From: Isoetes taiwanensis
Lineage: Eukaryota; Streptophyta; Lycopodiopsida; Isoetales; Isoetaceae
Direction: 5' to 3'
DNA length: 64,000 nt
NCBI GenBank assembly: GCA_021234155.1
Contig: JAJEKV010000072.1
Location: 6,466,563 to 6,530,562 of the forward strand
Numbering within the stretch: the stretch's first letter is position 1; every line of letters begins with the position of its first letter. The translations under genes and the position numbers were made by a program. Of this stretch, positions 30,613 to 41,499 are shown one piece after another. Under the pieces are notes generated by a model. The model had not been told where the DNA came from. It made no database searches and saw nothing but the letters and a program-made list of their open reading frames with translations.

Positions 30613-31009
30613 AGAGACTCCGGGAGCATAATCACCCAAACCAAGGGCCGCCTCCATAGGCACAAACTTTGAAAAAATACACGAAAATTCAGAGCAAAGC
30701 AAATCGACAGTCAGAAGACAGACTCATGCACTCTCACATAGATGGACGACAGCCAGACCACTTGCTCACGCTGACTAACCCAGCTCCACTTTTCAATCTC
30801 AACCGTCCAAATGACACATCAGGGGGATTCACTCCTGTATAAGAGAAATATGCCATCGATGTATGGCGGCATGCCACCTGGGACCACATTCCGGTGTGGA
30901 CCGGTGGGGTCCCGCGACCGGCGGCAGCCGGGAGCGGGTCACCGGTCCCACCAGAATGTGGGACCAGTGGGCCCCGCCACAAACATGGAAATTGGGAGTT
31001 TTTTTGTCG

Positions 31010-31360
31010 GCTTTTTTTTTTGCTTCAAGCGGAGGAGGTGCTATGGCTATGGCACGGCAGTTCTCTGAGAGCCGTCGGCTATGGCGATGAGAACCGGTTT
31101 GGCAGTTCTTTGGTACTTGGAAATGTCGTTTGGCAGTTCTTTGTGGCTATGGCGATGAGAACCCGTGAGCAACGTCTACCGGGAATTTTTGTCTGGCTTT
31201 TTGCTTCACGCGCGGAGGAAATGCGGCTATGGGCTGGCTTGGCAGTTCTTTGAGAGCCGTCGGCTATGGCGATGAGAACCGGCTTCGCAGTTCTTTGGCA
31301 CTTGAAAATGGCGTTTGGCAGTTCTTTGTGGCTATGGCAATGAGAACCAGCGGAGAAACA
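31010..31360 (+). repeat. 185-bp tandem duplication, GC-rich
   Basis: The block headed TTTGCTTCA-GCG-GGAGG starts near 31018 and 31200. GAGAGCCGTCGGCTATGGC occurs at 31068 and 31253, giving a period of about 185 bp. Inside each unit GGCTATGGCGATGAGAACC occurs twice. It lies about 1.1 kb upstream of the splicing factor gene. The long minus-strand frame 31079-31480 is a product of the repeat. Confidence 0.9.
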
Positions 31361-32316
31361 TCGACTATGGTGCCGCTTTGTGATCTTTTGATGTAAGATC
31401 TGCGGTATGGCAAAGAGCAGGGCCGATTTTTGGAGAGTCCTGTCGTCTTCCTTCTTCTTTCTACTCCAACATACTCCCAAGACTGGCTACGAGCTTCAAA
31501 ATCTTTTATTCGGTGCTTCTTGCCTTCCAATCTGCCTATGCTTTTCTCTTAAAACTTTTGTAGGTCTCTTTTTTGTCCTTTGATTAACCTCTCTGTTTTC
31601 ATATTACTCTGTTCTTGGCCTCTGATCTTTTAAAATCATGCACTTTTTTGCATTTCGTCTTACAATCTTGGAGGTTATTTGCATCATCCTGTTTGCTCTG
31701 TTTTGCATCAACTTGTTTGCATTTATTTTTGGTAAAAATGCAGCGACATGCATGTTAGGAGTTTTCTTGCATGCCAAGACGAAGCTTCTTGCAGTTTTGA
31801 TTGGTAGGTTGTCTTCTCGGTTCCGTGGGTTCAAACCCCACAGAGTTAGCTCTACAACACCTCTGTCATATTTGTTAAAAAATTGTGTAACCGGGAATAA
31901 CCTGTAATTTTTGGTGGGCACGGAATGGCCTTCCCGCTTTCCATTCCGTGTTGTAGCGATATGCCACGTGGCAACATATGGCTCATCTTCAGACAAAAAA
32001 AACGACCCAATTTCCATGTTGTTCAAGGGATGGCAAAAGAACCCCAAGTATATGGGTTTTCTATGATCCAAATAATTCCTTCCAAATAAAATTTACTTGG
32101 TCTAGTGTAAAAAGTACCAAAAAAAAAGATCCCTTGTTGACTGTGTATATATATGGAAACGGGTGAAAAAAACTCCTTTCCCATGCATGCACATACTTTT
32201 TTGTGTATATATGGAAATGGGTAAAAAAAAAAACCCCTCCCATCTTGCAAATAGCATATACCATCAGCAAACCCAAAAAGTTTCTGCACAAAAGCTGCAT
32301 ATTATATACACTCCGT
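31361..32316. other. Upstream region of the splicing factor gene; no gene assigned
   Basis: It contains a perfect CCACGTGG palindrome (G-box) near 31963-31970 and a tRNA T-arm-like GTGGGTTCAAACCCCAC (about 31826-31842) that lacks a matching tRNA body. Several poly-A/T runs occur. The minus-strand frame 31604-32071 has no recognised domain. Confidence 0.4.
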
Positions 32317-32326
32317 ATATAAATAA
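32317..32326 (+). promoter_or_regulatory. TATA box of the splicing factor gene
   Basis: TATATAAATA lies about 130 bp upstream of the ATG at 32456, in the right orientation. Transcription would start near 32350. Confidence 0.55.
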
Positions 32327-32341
32327 GTATACGGTATTTCC

Positions 32342-32435
32342 ATGTCTTCCGATGGTAAACCCTAAGGAATTACGATGGAGGAGGAGGGTCTCTTCTTGTC
32401 AACAGAATGCCCGATTAATTTCTAGTAATTTGTAG
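32342..32435 (+). promoter_or_regulatory. Three short overlapping upstream ORFs in the leader
   Basis: ATGs at 32342 (7 codons, stop at 32363-32365), 32352 (27 codons, stop at 32433-32435) and 32375 (16 codons) lie in all three frames ahead of the main ATG at 32456. If the transcript starts upstream of 32350 they would delay ribosomes. Whether the first ones are in the mRNA depends on the true start site. Confidence 0.35.
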
Positions 32436-32455
32436 CTTCTTTTAGCAATCTAATA

Positions 32456-35400
32456 ATGGCCGAAGCTCCGGCTAATATACATAGCTCGGTCTGGTTTTAC
32501 CTCGATGGAGATAATCAATACCAAGGCCCTTCCGACATTCCCCAGCTTCGAGGTTATTCCTTCCCTATTTATATGCAATTTTAGACCATTTAGAGCTGAT
32601 CTTCTGGTGGTTTCTTTCAGAACTTCATTCTTGTGGTTATATTACAAGCAACACATTGTTGTGGGCTGAAGGTAGAAGTGACTGGATGCCATTATCTGCA
32701 ATTGAAGAGCTTAGTCATGTTATGAATAATGCATCAACAGCAAACGATGGTCATATTGCATCAAAAAAAGAGGAGAGTAAAGCTGAGAAGAATGGTCACG
32801 GGGATTCAGCTGATGATTATAAACGGTGGCAGGCAGAAATAAGACAAGCAGAGTATGAAGCTGAGCTACTAAAGACTGGCAAAGTAAGGAGTACGGAAAA
32901 TGATGCAAACGTGAGTAACACAAATAAGGATGTAGAAGATAGACCTGCAAGTCCTCCAGAAGGGGAGGAAGAATTCACGGATGACGATGGCACAGTGTAT
33001 AAGTGGGATCACAAACTCAGGGTTTGGGTGCCTCAAGTAAGAACATAACCCTACAACGGTCTAAAGTACGTAGCAATTTCAATTTATTTTACATGTATTG
33101 AATTGAGCCGGGACAGGAACAGAACAATAAAGCGTTCTATTTTCATCTTCTAATATCAGACCTATCTTAACAGGTTCTATCTTAGTTTTGCATACGCGAA
33201 CAGTTTTTCTGAAAAAATCTTTAGAAAATGTACTTTCTCATGAACTTAAGATTATAAAATCTTTTCTTCACCATTTATCAGGAAGAAAATGTATTGCCCA
33301 ACAGTCCACCTTATGGGGCTGATGAAATGACCTTTGTTCGGGAAGAAGAAGTCATCCCATCACTTAGGCCATCAATAGAAGCTGACGCAGTGGTGAGTAT
33401 TCCTGAAGACACCGACAAAAAGGCCTCATCGAAACGCAAGATAGATGAAGCTGTGGAAACAGAAGTTAAAAAGGTGAGTTTTGATTCAATGTAGAAGCTT
33501 CTCACATGGCAAAACTTCTGACAAATTTTTGCATACAACAGGAAGCCACGAAAGAGCCTGAGGCATGGTTTGAGCTGAAAATCAATACACATGTGTATGT
33601 GACAGGATTACCTGAAGATGCAACACTCGAAGAAGTAAGATTTTCTGCCTCATTGGTTGAAACTAATTTTCAAAAGGACATCTTTATTTTTGTTAAATTT
33701 AAAGACCATTGAAGAAGGTTTTTTCATATTCTTGTGTCATTTCTTTGGCTTATTATGCATGCCATGATGTTCAATCTTACAATGATGTTGGTTATTTATA
33801 ACCTCTTTGGTCATTAGGTGCATGAGGTGTTTTCAAAATGCGGGATTATCAAAGAGGTAATAGTGCAGCTCATTTTCTTAAAAATTTTATTTCATTTCTC
33901 TTGGTTGAGGCAAGGTAAGCTCGAGCTGCAGTTGTTTATTTAGGCACAGATTGATTTCGGTTATAGTAGGCAAACTGCAAAAGTTATTTGTATCGAATTT
34001 TTTTATAAAGAGGTTTGCAGGTCTTTTCAATCATGCACTAAATAGTCTAGTAGGTGCAGCTTATTCTTGTTTATGAATAGTTTGCTGAATTAAACCAGAT
34101 CCTTGACAGACAAATGAAATGATTTATGCTTTTGTACATTTTTCTGTGTTGCCAAACTAGTTGCCATCAACGTGGACCTCAATGTGAGGAAATGCAGGAT
34201 CCAGACACGAAGAAACCTCGTATTAAGCTGTATGTAGACAAAGCTACGGGTATGCAAAAGGGGGATGGTCTGGTTACCTTTCTCAAGGTACAACAATCTT
34301 CTAATTACCTTTTTGGCCTGGCTTTTATTTGTGCTTATGCCAAGAGTGAATGCATGTTTTAACAGGAGCCCTCTGTGGAACTTGCCTTGAAAATTTTGGA
34401 TGGGACACCATTACGGCCTGGAGGAAGGCCACTCATGACAGTCACTAAAGCTAAATTTGAACAGAAAGGTAAAATACTTTTGGGGGTGGAATAGTAGTTT
34501 CCCTGGAGCAGAAACAGTGTAACATGTTTCAGCATTGAAGCTAGTATGTCAAGTTTGAGGGAACTTTCTATTAAGCAGAAGTTAATTATTCTTAAGGAAC
34601 TGATAATTTAATTCTCAACCTGCCTTGATGTACTGCTACGTCAAAATGCTTCAACAATTGGGCATATTGCGGCATAGGTAGATTTAAGTGAGGTTAGGTA
34701 AATGTAATATATATTTTGGGGTTACTGTAATTTGCATACTCACTGTTGAATAGATGCATCTCTACTGCAATGGGCGACAGTCTGATCAAATTGCCATATT
34801 CCTGAATAACAAGCACAAGCATTGAAGTTCCATATTAAACAATTTCCCCAATCTGCTAAATTGTTTCAGTTGGAAATTTACTTGCAAAATATCTTGTTTT
34901 TGGTTTCTTCAGTTGCGTACTAGGTGGTTTTGAGAAAGATTACATTCGTGTTTGATTTGGTGCACAGGAGAAAGATTTATAAAGAAAGAACAACCAAAGC
35001 AAAAGAAAAAGAAGCTCAAGAAGATGGAAGATCGTGCACTTAATTGGCGTGAGTATTCTTTTACTTGAGATGTCTATAATTTGTTCATAAGAAACCCAGA
35101 TTTGGGCAATGCCAATTTACAATTCAAAGTGGAGCTTGAGAGATTATAGACGGGAGCAGACGAATGGGCTTTGGTTTTCAGAACCATTTTGTGATATGAT
35201 CTTTTGGTTTGAGTTTTAGATATTTTAGTAATACAATGCAAATGGCTGACCTTGACTATGTGTAGATAGGAATTGAAAACGAATTTTCCTGATCTTGTTT
35301 AATATTTGAGTTTTTTGCCATTTGAAACAGTTGGCTTTGACGATGACAAACGCAAGCAGCCAATAACTGTTGTGTTAAAGAATGTATTTACACCACGTGA

Positions 35401-36000
35401 GATTGCTGTAAGTTCAAATGTCTTGCATTCAATAAACATAATATAAAGTCAGCTGTTTTGCATTCAATGAACATTATCAACACTCAATTCCACTCTCGTA
35501 TTCCATGGCTGTACTTAATGAATTGTTGGGCTTTCTCATGTTCTGCAGTTAGAGCCAGGGTTATGCGTGGAAATAGAGCAGGATATAAATGAAGAATGCT
35601 CGAAGCTTGGTCTAATTGAAAAATTACGGGTATATTTTCCAGTTGGTCTAGACATGAGAAAAGTTTTCTAAAATTTGTATGCTAGAGATTATGATTTCCC
35701 ACCTTTCGTGTTGCAGATGTATGAACAGCATCCAGAGGGAGTTGTATTAATAAAGTTCAGGGATCGGAGGGATGGCCTCAAGTGCATAGAGATCATGAAT
35801 GGACGATGGTGAGTCTACCAAGTTAGCTTTCATTTGAAAGTTCGGTCAGAAACTCTATGTTCTACGCATTGCTGTGCAGGTTTGGAGGAAGGCAATTAGA
35901 AGCATTTGAAGATCAGGGACTGATAAACTATGGAAGTGTTCATGATGAAAGTGCAGATGAGGCGAGGCTTGAGAAGTACAGTGAAGAAATTGAGGCTTGA
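32456..36000 (+). CDS. Tat-SF1/CUS2-type splicing factor (ELF9-like), intact, twelve exons, 493 aa
   Basis: Exons: 32456-32552, 32621-33036, 33282-33473, 33542-33634, 33818-33856, 34198-34287, 34366-34468, 34968-35048, 35331-35407, 35549-35629, 35717-35808, 35880-36000. All introns are GT-AG and the frame is kept throughout. The N-terminus has a GYF-like start ([14 protein letters not shown], then [14 protein letters not shown]) and [20 protein letters not shown], a Tat-SF1 family signature. RRM1 follows with HVYVTGLP (RNP2) and [10 protein letters not shown] (RNP1). A basic Lys-rich linker (KKKKLKK) leads to [21 protein letters not shown] and a C-terminal U2AF-homology RRM ([21 protein letters not shown]). 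Family members join the U2 snRNP in the nucleus; CUS2 and Tat-SF1 bind SF3B1. Arabidopsis ELF9 is, from memory, the plant member and affects flowering. The start is supported by the TATA box upstream. Confidence 0.93.
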
Positions 36001-37555
36001 TTGAGTCACACAACACGATTTTTGGAGTAAATATTGTAAGATTGTTTTTAACTTGGTACTTCTGTTAGGCAGGGTTCAATATAGAGTTGGGTGCTCTATG
36101 TGTTCAAGAATTTGGAACGTGTTGTCCACACGTCAAAACGCTCTTGACCTTGACAATCATGATTGCACCTGCCATAAACTAAACAATGTGACATAATTTA
36201 AGAGGCGTGGAATTTTCAGCTTACACCTTGCTATTCTGACTCCAGTAGTTTTAGGTTTAGTAGGAATTGTCATTGTACAGAATTTCAATTTTATCTATAC
36301 AATCAGGACATTGTTTCTTTTATCTATATCTATCTATCTATCTAGTCTAACATATGTAATTGAGTTCCATTTTTTCGTCCCTTTATTGCCCAGCGTTATC
36401 CGTTGTCAATTTCATAATATGTGACATCTATTCGGAAATAACTTACATGCAACATGCCACCTGTCAAATCTCAAATTTGCCCATATTTCTTATTGTGCGG
36501 TGGGTTTGTCGGGTTTTCACTGTGCGCTGGATGAGTTGGCTAAGTTGGGGACGGAACAATTCGTTCTAGTGAGGCCATATTGTGTGATTTTCTTAAATAA
36601 GTTTTGGGGTGTCTTGCTTCGGTCAGTTTTGAGGCAAGGCGTGGCAGTGTATTTTTGCTATTTCGATTATATGAGTATTTGGTGTTCAAACCGTTTCTTA
36701 ACCGGTCGCTGAACCATATCCGATGTTAATAGTTGATAGTGGTCTACCTACAGAAGCAAACATAAGAAAGATACCTATTTTAAAAAATCAAGCAAACGCA
36801 AATGCATTTCCCAGTGGGTTTTTAATTTTTGAGATGCAGTACTGGATTCGGTGTATGCACATTGCAATAGATATTATGAAACTCTCCAGAACAAGAATGG
36901 TAATGCCCACAATCACGATTTGGCTCTGTAAGCACAACCACGACCTTTGAGGTTTCTTCGTCATGGAGAAAAGAACATGGCTAACAAATCTGGCCTTCTT
37001 CATAAGTTAGAATTGCCAGAATACTTGAGCAAAGGTTGACGTCTTCATATAGCCTTTTCTATTTGTCTTAGCTGATTGCTTTTACTTTTACATAGGATAA
37101 AAAGAATCTTTGGTGTCCTAATATATAGATGCGACTCCACTTCAAGTAGTTTGCGTCTTCGTTTGTAGTACTTGTGAATCAAGGCAACTTTCTGATGAAT
37201 CCGTAGAGGACGATGATTGTTAATTTGCTTTTCTGTGCAAGTCAAGAAGGGGTCAAACCCCATGTCAGGAATATGACCTTGGGTTGTAGATGCAAGGGCC
37301 TTTGTGTGCCAAGATGCATTTTGGCCCCTAGATGCAAATTCTTCAAAAGCCTTTGCAAAATCAATAGATAAATAAAGCTAGATGCTTGTTGGAATGGAAG
37401 GATTTCCTAGTGGATTGGAGCATTTGAAACTGTTTTAAGATTTGGCTATGAAAGAGAAATCACATTCTAGACTCTTTTGTTTTGGCGACTTAAAAGTTAG
37501 AAATGAAAAATAAAATGCACTTGGGTTGCTTGCTAGCGTGCTTGGTGGATTGCAA
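36001..37555. other. 3' UTR of the splicing factor gene, then gene-poor DNA
   Basis: The first 300 bp probably include the 3' UTR. A (TCTA)n microsatellite lies at 36325-36345. The rest is AT-rich with no recognised coding signal. Confidence 0.4.
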
Positions 37556-37760
37556 GTTAGATAACATAGAGAATAAAGAAGAGCTCAAAGGCAAAAAAGG
37601 ACTATATAGGTTGGACCATGTTCTTCTCAAATTTGTCAACATATATGTAGCAATTTAAGTTAGATAGCAGAGAGAACAAGCAAGCAAAGCCAAAAAATGA
37701 CTATATAGGTTTGACCATGGTCTCCTCAGATTTGTCAAAATATATGTAGCATCTTAACTA
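37556..37760 (+). repeat. 103-bp tandem duplication
   Basis: GTTAGATAACATAGAGAA at 37556 and GTTAGATAGCAGAGAGAA at 37659 head two units. Both contain GACTATATAGGTT, GACCATG and CATATATGTAGCA. They are about 80% alike. Confidence 0.85.
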
Positions 37761-39140
37761 TGACCTAACTTAGTTTTTTTTTTTTTAAAGGATGTATAAC
37801 TTATATTACATTTTTTTAAGGATGTATAACTTACATTTCTCTTCATTTGTCTCATCTACATATTTCAAAACATACAGATTTTGAATCGTCACTTCCCCAC
37901 CTTGTGTCTAGAAAAAAATGATGTGTGAATAGGAAGATAATATAAAGTAAAGCCTTTCTAGACCTGTGAAATTAATGTGCAACGTCTGTTAATTGACTTG
38001 AATGATTTTTACTGTTAATGCAATGGTGTACCAATAGACTTGAGTTATAAATGATTCATAGATAGTATCCAATAACTGATGGGTTTCTAACGACTTCACA
38101 ATCGGCCTTAATACTCTTACAAATCCTTTGTGGGTTAATCTTTGAATGTCTTCTTTGTACCCTGCTTTCAGTGATTTCACCTCTGTTCCAAGCTCAAATG
38201 CGATCTATTTCTCAAGCAGAAATTCCTTTCCGTCCATACCATCACTTGAATCTTTGTTTTGAAATACCCATTTTGATCTTGCTCTATAAAGACTGCCATT
38301 GCCAAAATTTTGATGATTCTAAAAACAGGATCCTGGTTGTCTTTCCGGATTGATATGTGGGTTTTTATCCCAAGGCAGCTGGAGAGGTCTTTAGCTCATG
38401 ATCTTCCAAGATTCATAGATTCAGATCCAAAGTGAGATAAGTATGATCAAACTGTCGGATTAAGAAAGGAAAGCTTGAATTCGGACGGCAGAGGTCAGGT
38501 TTATCTTGATACTAAGCTTAGAAGAGTTTCAAGCATGCAAAAGGACAAATCAAACGGAAATGTCCCTAATTACAGAGGGAGTTTGTGGAGATCGCATCCC
38601 AGTCCACCAGATATGATTAACCGCGGAATTGATCATAACATTGGGCATTATTATGATTCCTAAATCAGCTCTGTTTCTGTTCCTAGGATCATGCGCAAGC
38701 ATTAATTCATAGTCTTCTTGCTAGTCAAAAGACGTTTTCCTGCTAGTCTTCCTGCTAGTCAATAGACGCTTGCTCTTACACATAGGCCTTTCATAATCAA
38801 TCTGCTCTTCGTTTCCTTGTACATTATAAAGAGGTGCTCGGCAAAGGCCACAATACAAAGATAAAAGCCCTAATCTTGCCATAACTCAAGAAACTTCAAC
38901 CAACCTTTCTTCGGTTCCTGTCCCAGACCTTCCTTACCTCCTGATGTCTTCTCCTCAAAGCATACCCACCCAACCAGAGGGCCAAAAAACAATTAGTACA
39001 AAAAATAAAATAAAAAGAAGAATGATCATGCGACCTGATCAGGCCGGAGCTGTCATAACTCTAGTTTGAGCTAAACCGACCACAGAAGGAGGCAGGGCTC
39101 TGTTTCTTTGGGGTCTGCATCAAATCCAGAACTCAACGTC
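37761..39140. other. Gene-poor DNA with a short unassigned minus-strand frame
   Basis: A repeated AAGGATGTATAACTTA word (about 37790 and 37820) adjoins poly-T runs. On the minus strand, 38315-37989 reads WVFQNKDSSDGMDGKEF, EVKSLKAGYKEDIQRLTHKG and LETHQLLDTIYESF with a stop between; it reads like a coding remnant but I cannot name it. Confidence 0.3.
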
Positions 39141-39250
39141 ACGAAATATTCGAGTTCATTAATGGCGGCCGCCATAAATGCCTTGACGTCTAACGTTACG
39201 ACTCACGAAATATTCGAGTTTATTAATGGCCGCAATAAATGCCCTATAAT
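39141..39250. repeat. 64-bp tandem duplication
   Basis: ACGAAATATTCGAGTTCATT at 39141 and ACGAAATATTCGAGTTTATT at 39205. Both are followed by AATGGC and AATAAATGCC or CATAAATGCC. Confidence 0.9.
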
Positions 39251-41499
39251 CAATTAGTGCACACGTGCCATGTTTTAAGAATTTTTAAGGAACAAAATAA
39301 AGGAGAACAGAAATGGACACTGCATTAGATAGGAAGGACAAGAAATTTATCACAGCGGCCAAGGCCACCTCAAATATTTCTCTTTCCCAACTCTATGCAT
39401 ACAAGATGTCTTATTACAAGTTTTGTTGTTGTTGAGTAAAAAAAATAAATAAAAGACAATAATTTTTTAGTTTCTAACAATCAGTGAATCTACTTAGAGC
39501 AACAAGCTAATAGGTGTTCAATTAAATTAAGCATGTTATGACAAAGTAAGTAAAGCACCAGCTTTACACTGGTGAGGAAGTCGCGCAAAGTCTTAGCCTT
39601 GTTTGACTTGGGGAAGCGTGCTAGCTCATGCCCTTAACAGGTTGCTCAATGTGGGGTAAGTACTACACGGCACCCTTTGCGTGCGTCATATTGGACCAAG
39701 ATTCGCACCGTGTCATCATATATAGAGAGTGTTGACGCCGGAAGACATTTAAAACCTTCGAGGCGGCTCGCAAAAGTCTTCCGGCGGCCTATCGATGAAT
39801 GCAACTCCCCATTCTAGAATTATGAATTGACTCGCCAATAGACTCAAAAGCAAGGCATGGTAGAAGGTCGCCCTTCCCTAAGAAGCAAAAGAGCTCATGT
39901 CCAACACACTCGTAGTTAATTGGCCTAGGTGGTCATTTGAATCCGCTTAAAAAGATCGCCATAGAACTTGATAAATTTGACATCTCGACGACATATGGTG
40001 AAGTCAATCGCCATTCGAGCCTCCATAGTGCACGAACCACAAAATCTTACCAATTGCCATAGGACCTCAACAATTTCATAAATTTTCCCGAGCCAATCTT
40101 AGGACTTGCTCATTTGAGTCCTTGAGCGAAGGATTCAACGAATAAAGAAACTGCAGGGTGGAGGCATTAGCATACAACTCAGGGAGGTGCTTGCCGCCAG
40201 AAAGCTGCCCCGGGAACCTCTCCTGCGGTTTGGCACTGTCCTCTGGGTCAAAGTTCGCAAGAAAGTCTAACATTGTTGACTTGAGGAAGGAAGAGTGGCT
40301 TTGCCCCTTAAAATGTTTCAACAATGATGCCATAGTTAGCACTACTCGTGATGCCTCGTCTAGCAAACCTGACAACTTTTAACAGGGCGTAAAACAAAAA
40401 TTACTAAGTATGTTATTTGAAGCAAGCCTTGATTGTGCCTGTTAATTTTAACAGTTAATTTTAACAGATCATAAGACCTTGGCTTCCAGGTAAAGAAGAT
40501 AACGACAGTTATATGATCTCCATATGGGGTTTTCATTAACAAAATTTGGCGTTATATCAACTTCAAACCAAGTTCAAAATGGTCGTATTCTAACCATGAT
40601 AATTTTCAGTCTGTTCTTGGTAATGGTTGTAGCACGTTATACTTTGAATGAACCAGTAAATTAATCTCCCACATAATCAAACAATACTGGACTTGCGTTA
40701 ACAAGAAGAAAAAACCAATTCCAATTCATGCCACAACAAGTTTGATTCCTGTATTGGCTACCAATCCTCGTAACCACATATGTACAAGGCCCTGATTTCT
40801 TTAAGATTGTCAGCAGTTGTTTGCAACAAGCTATTCGTGTTCATGTACATAAAATACAAGCTCCTGCAACAGCATCGAAGTATTTTCACATTTATTTTCT
40901 TACATAGTTCTAAGAAATAACATTATCCCTGTAATAGCATTCAAACATCACTTGCATTTTATGTATTTAAATGCACCAAACTAAAGAAACTCTATTGACT
41001 TAGTTGATGCTGCTAGTTGCGAAAAGATGTCCTCATTCCTGAAAGAGCACCAGATGCGTCTTCATGTGATACATTAAAATGCAATAACCTACTAAACTTA
41101 TTATTGATGGCATAGTTGTAGAAAATGACCTTTATGAATAATTTTCCTCTCGAGAGGAACCTCTTTTTCTTCAGTGTATCCCTTTGTTATCAATCTAGAT
41201 GCCACATATATCTTGTTAACAATGTAAAAACAAGCCAGATAATTCATCCCCACTTCACGAAGGGGATTAGGATACATGCCATATCCACGACCTTCCCTCT
41301 TGATCCTGCATTACAGAGAGGTAAATAATAATTGAACATCATTGCAGATTAGATCCTATAGGCAAATATTATAAAGCAGTTTAATCTAGACATCAAAATC
41401 TCTAATCTGATATTGATGGGACATCGTTGGAGCTAGCTTCTAAAAGATACAACACGTTGGCATGTGGCTGAATCCTTTACAACCCCATCAATTGTGATG
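39251..41499. other. Gene-poor DNA; unassigned minus-strand frame at 40076-40375
   Basis: The minus-strand frame 40375-40076 (99 codons: VVLTMASLLKHFKGQ, TMLDFLANFDPEDSAKP) looks protein-like. Related sequence seems to run on to about 39550 with stops, so it is probably part of a decayed element. A possible terminal exon of the DUF3133-like gene (KREGRGYGMYPNPL, minus, about 41295-41220) follows a TGCAG acceptor-like site. No family is assigned to the first. Confidence 0.3.

Noticed and set aside
31800-31860. tRNA-like T-arm, GTGGGTTCAAACCCCAC
   Set aside because: The five-pair stem and seven-base loop are right, but no matching acceptor or anticodon stem precedes it. A SINE is possible, but no A-box at the right distance is convincing.
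31604-32071. 155-codon minus-strand frame upstream of the splicing factor gene
   Set aside because: No recognised domain; its start overlaps a poly-A-rich stretch and sequence shared with the GC-rich region at 30.98 kb, so it is probably repeat-derived.
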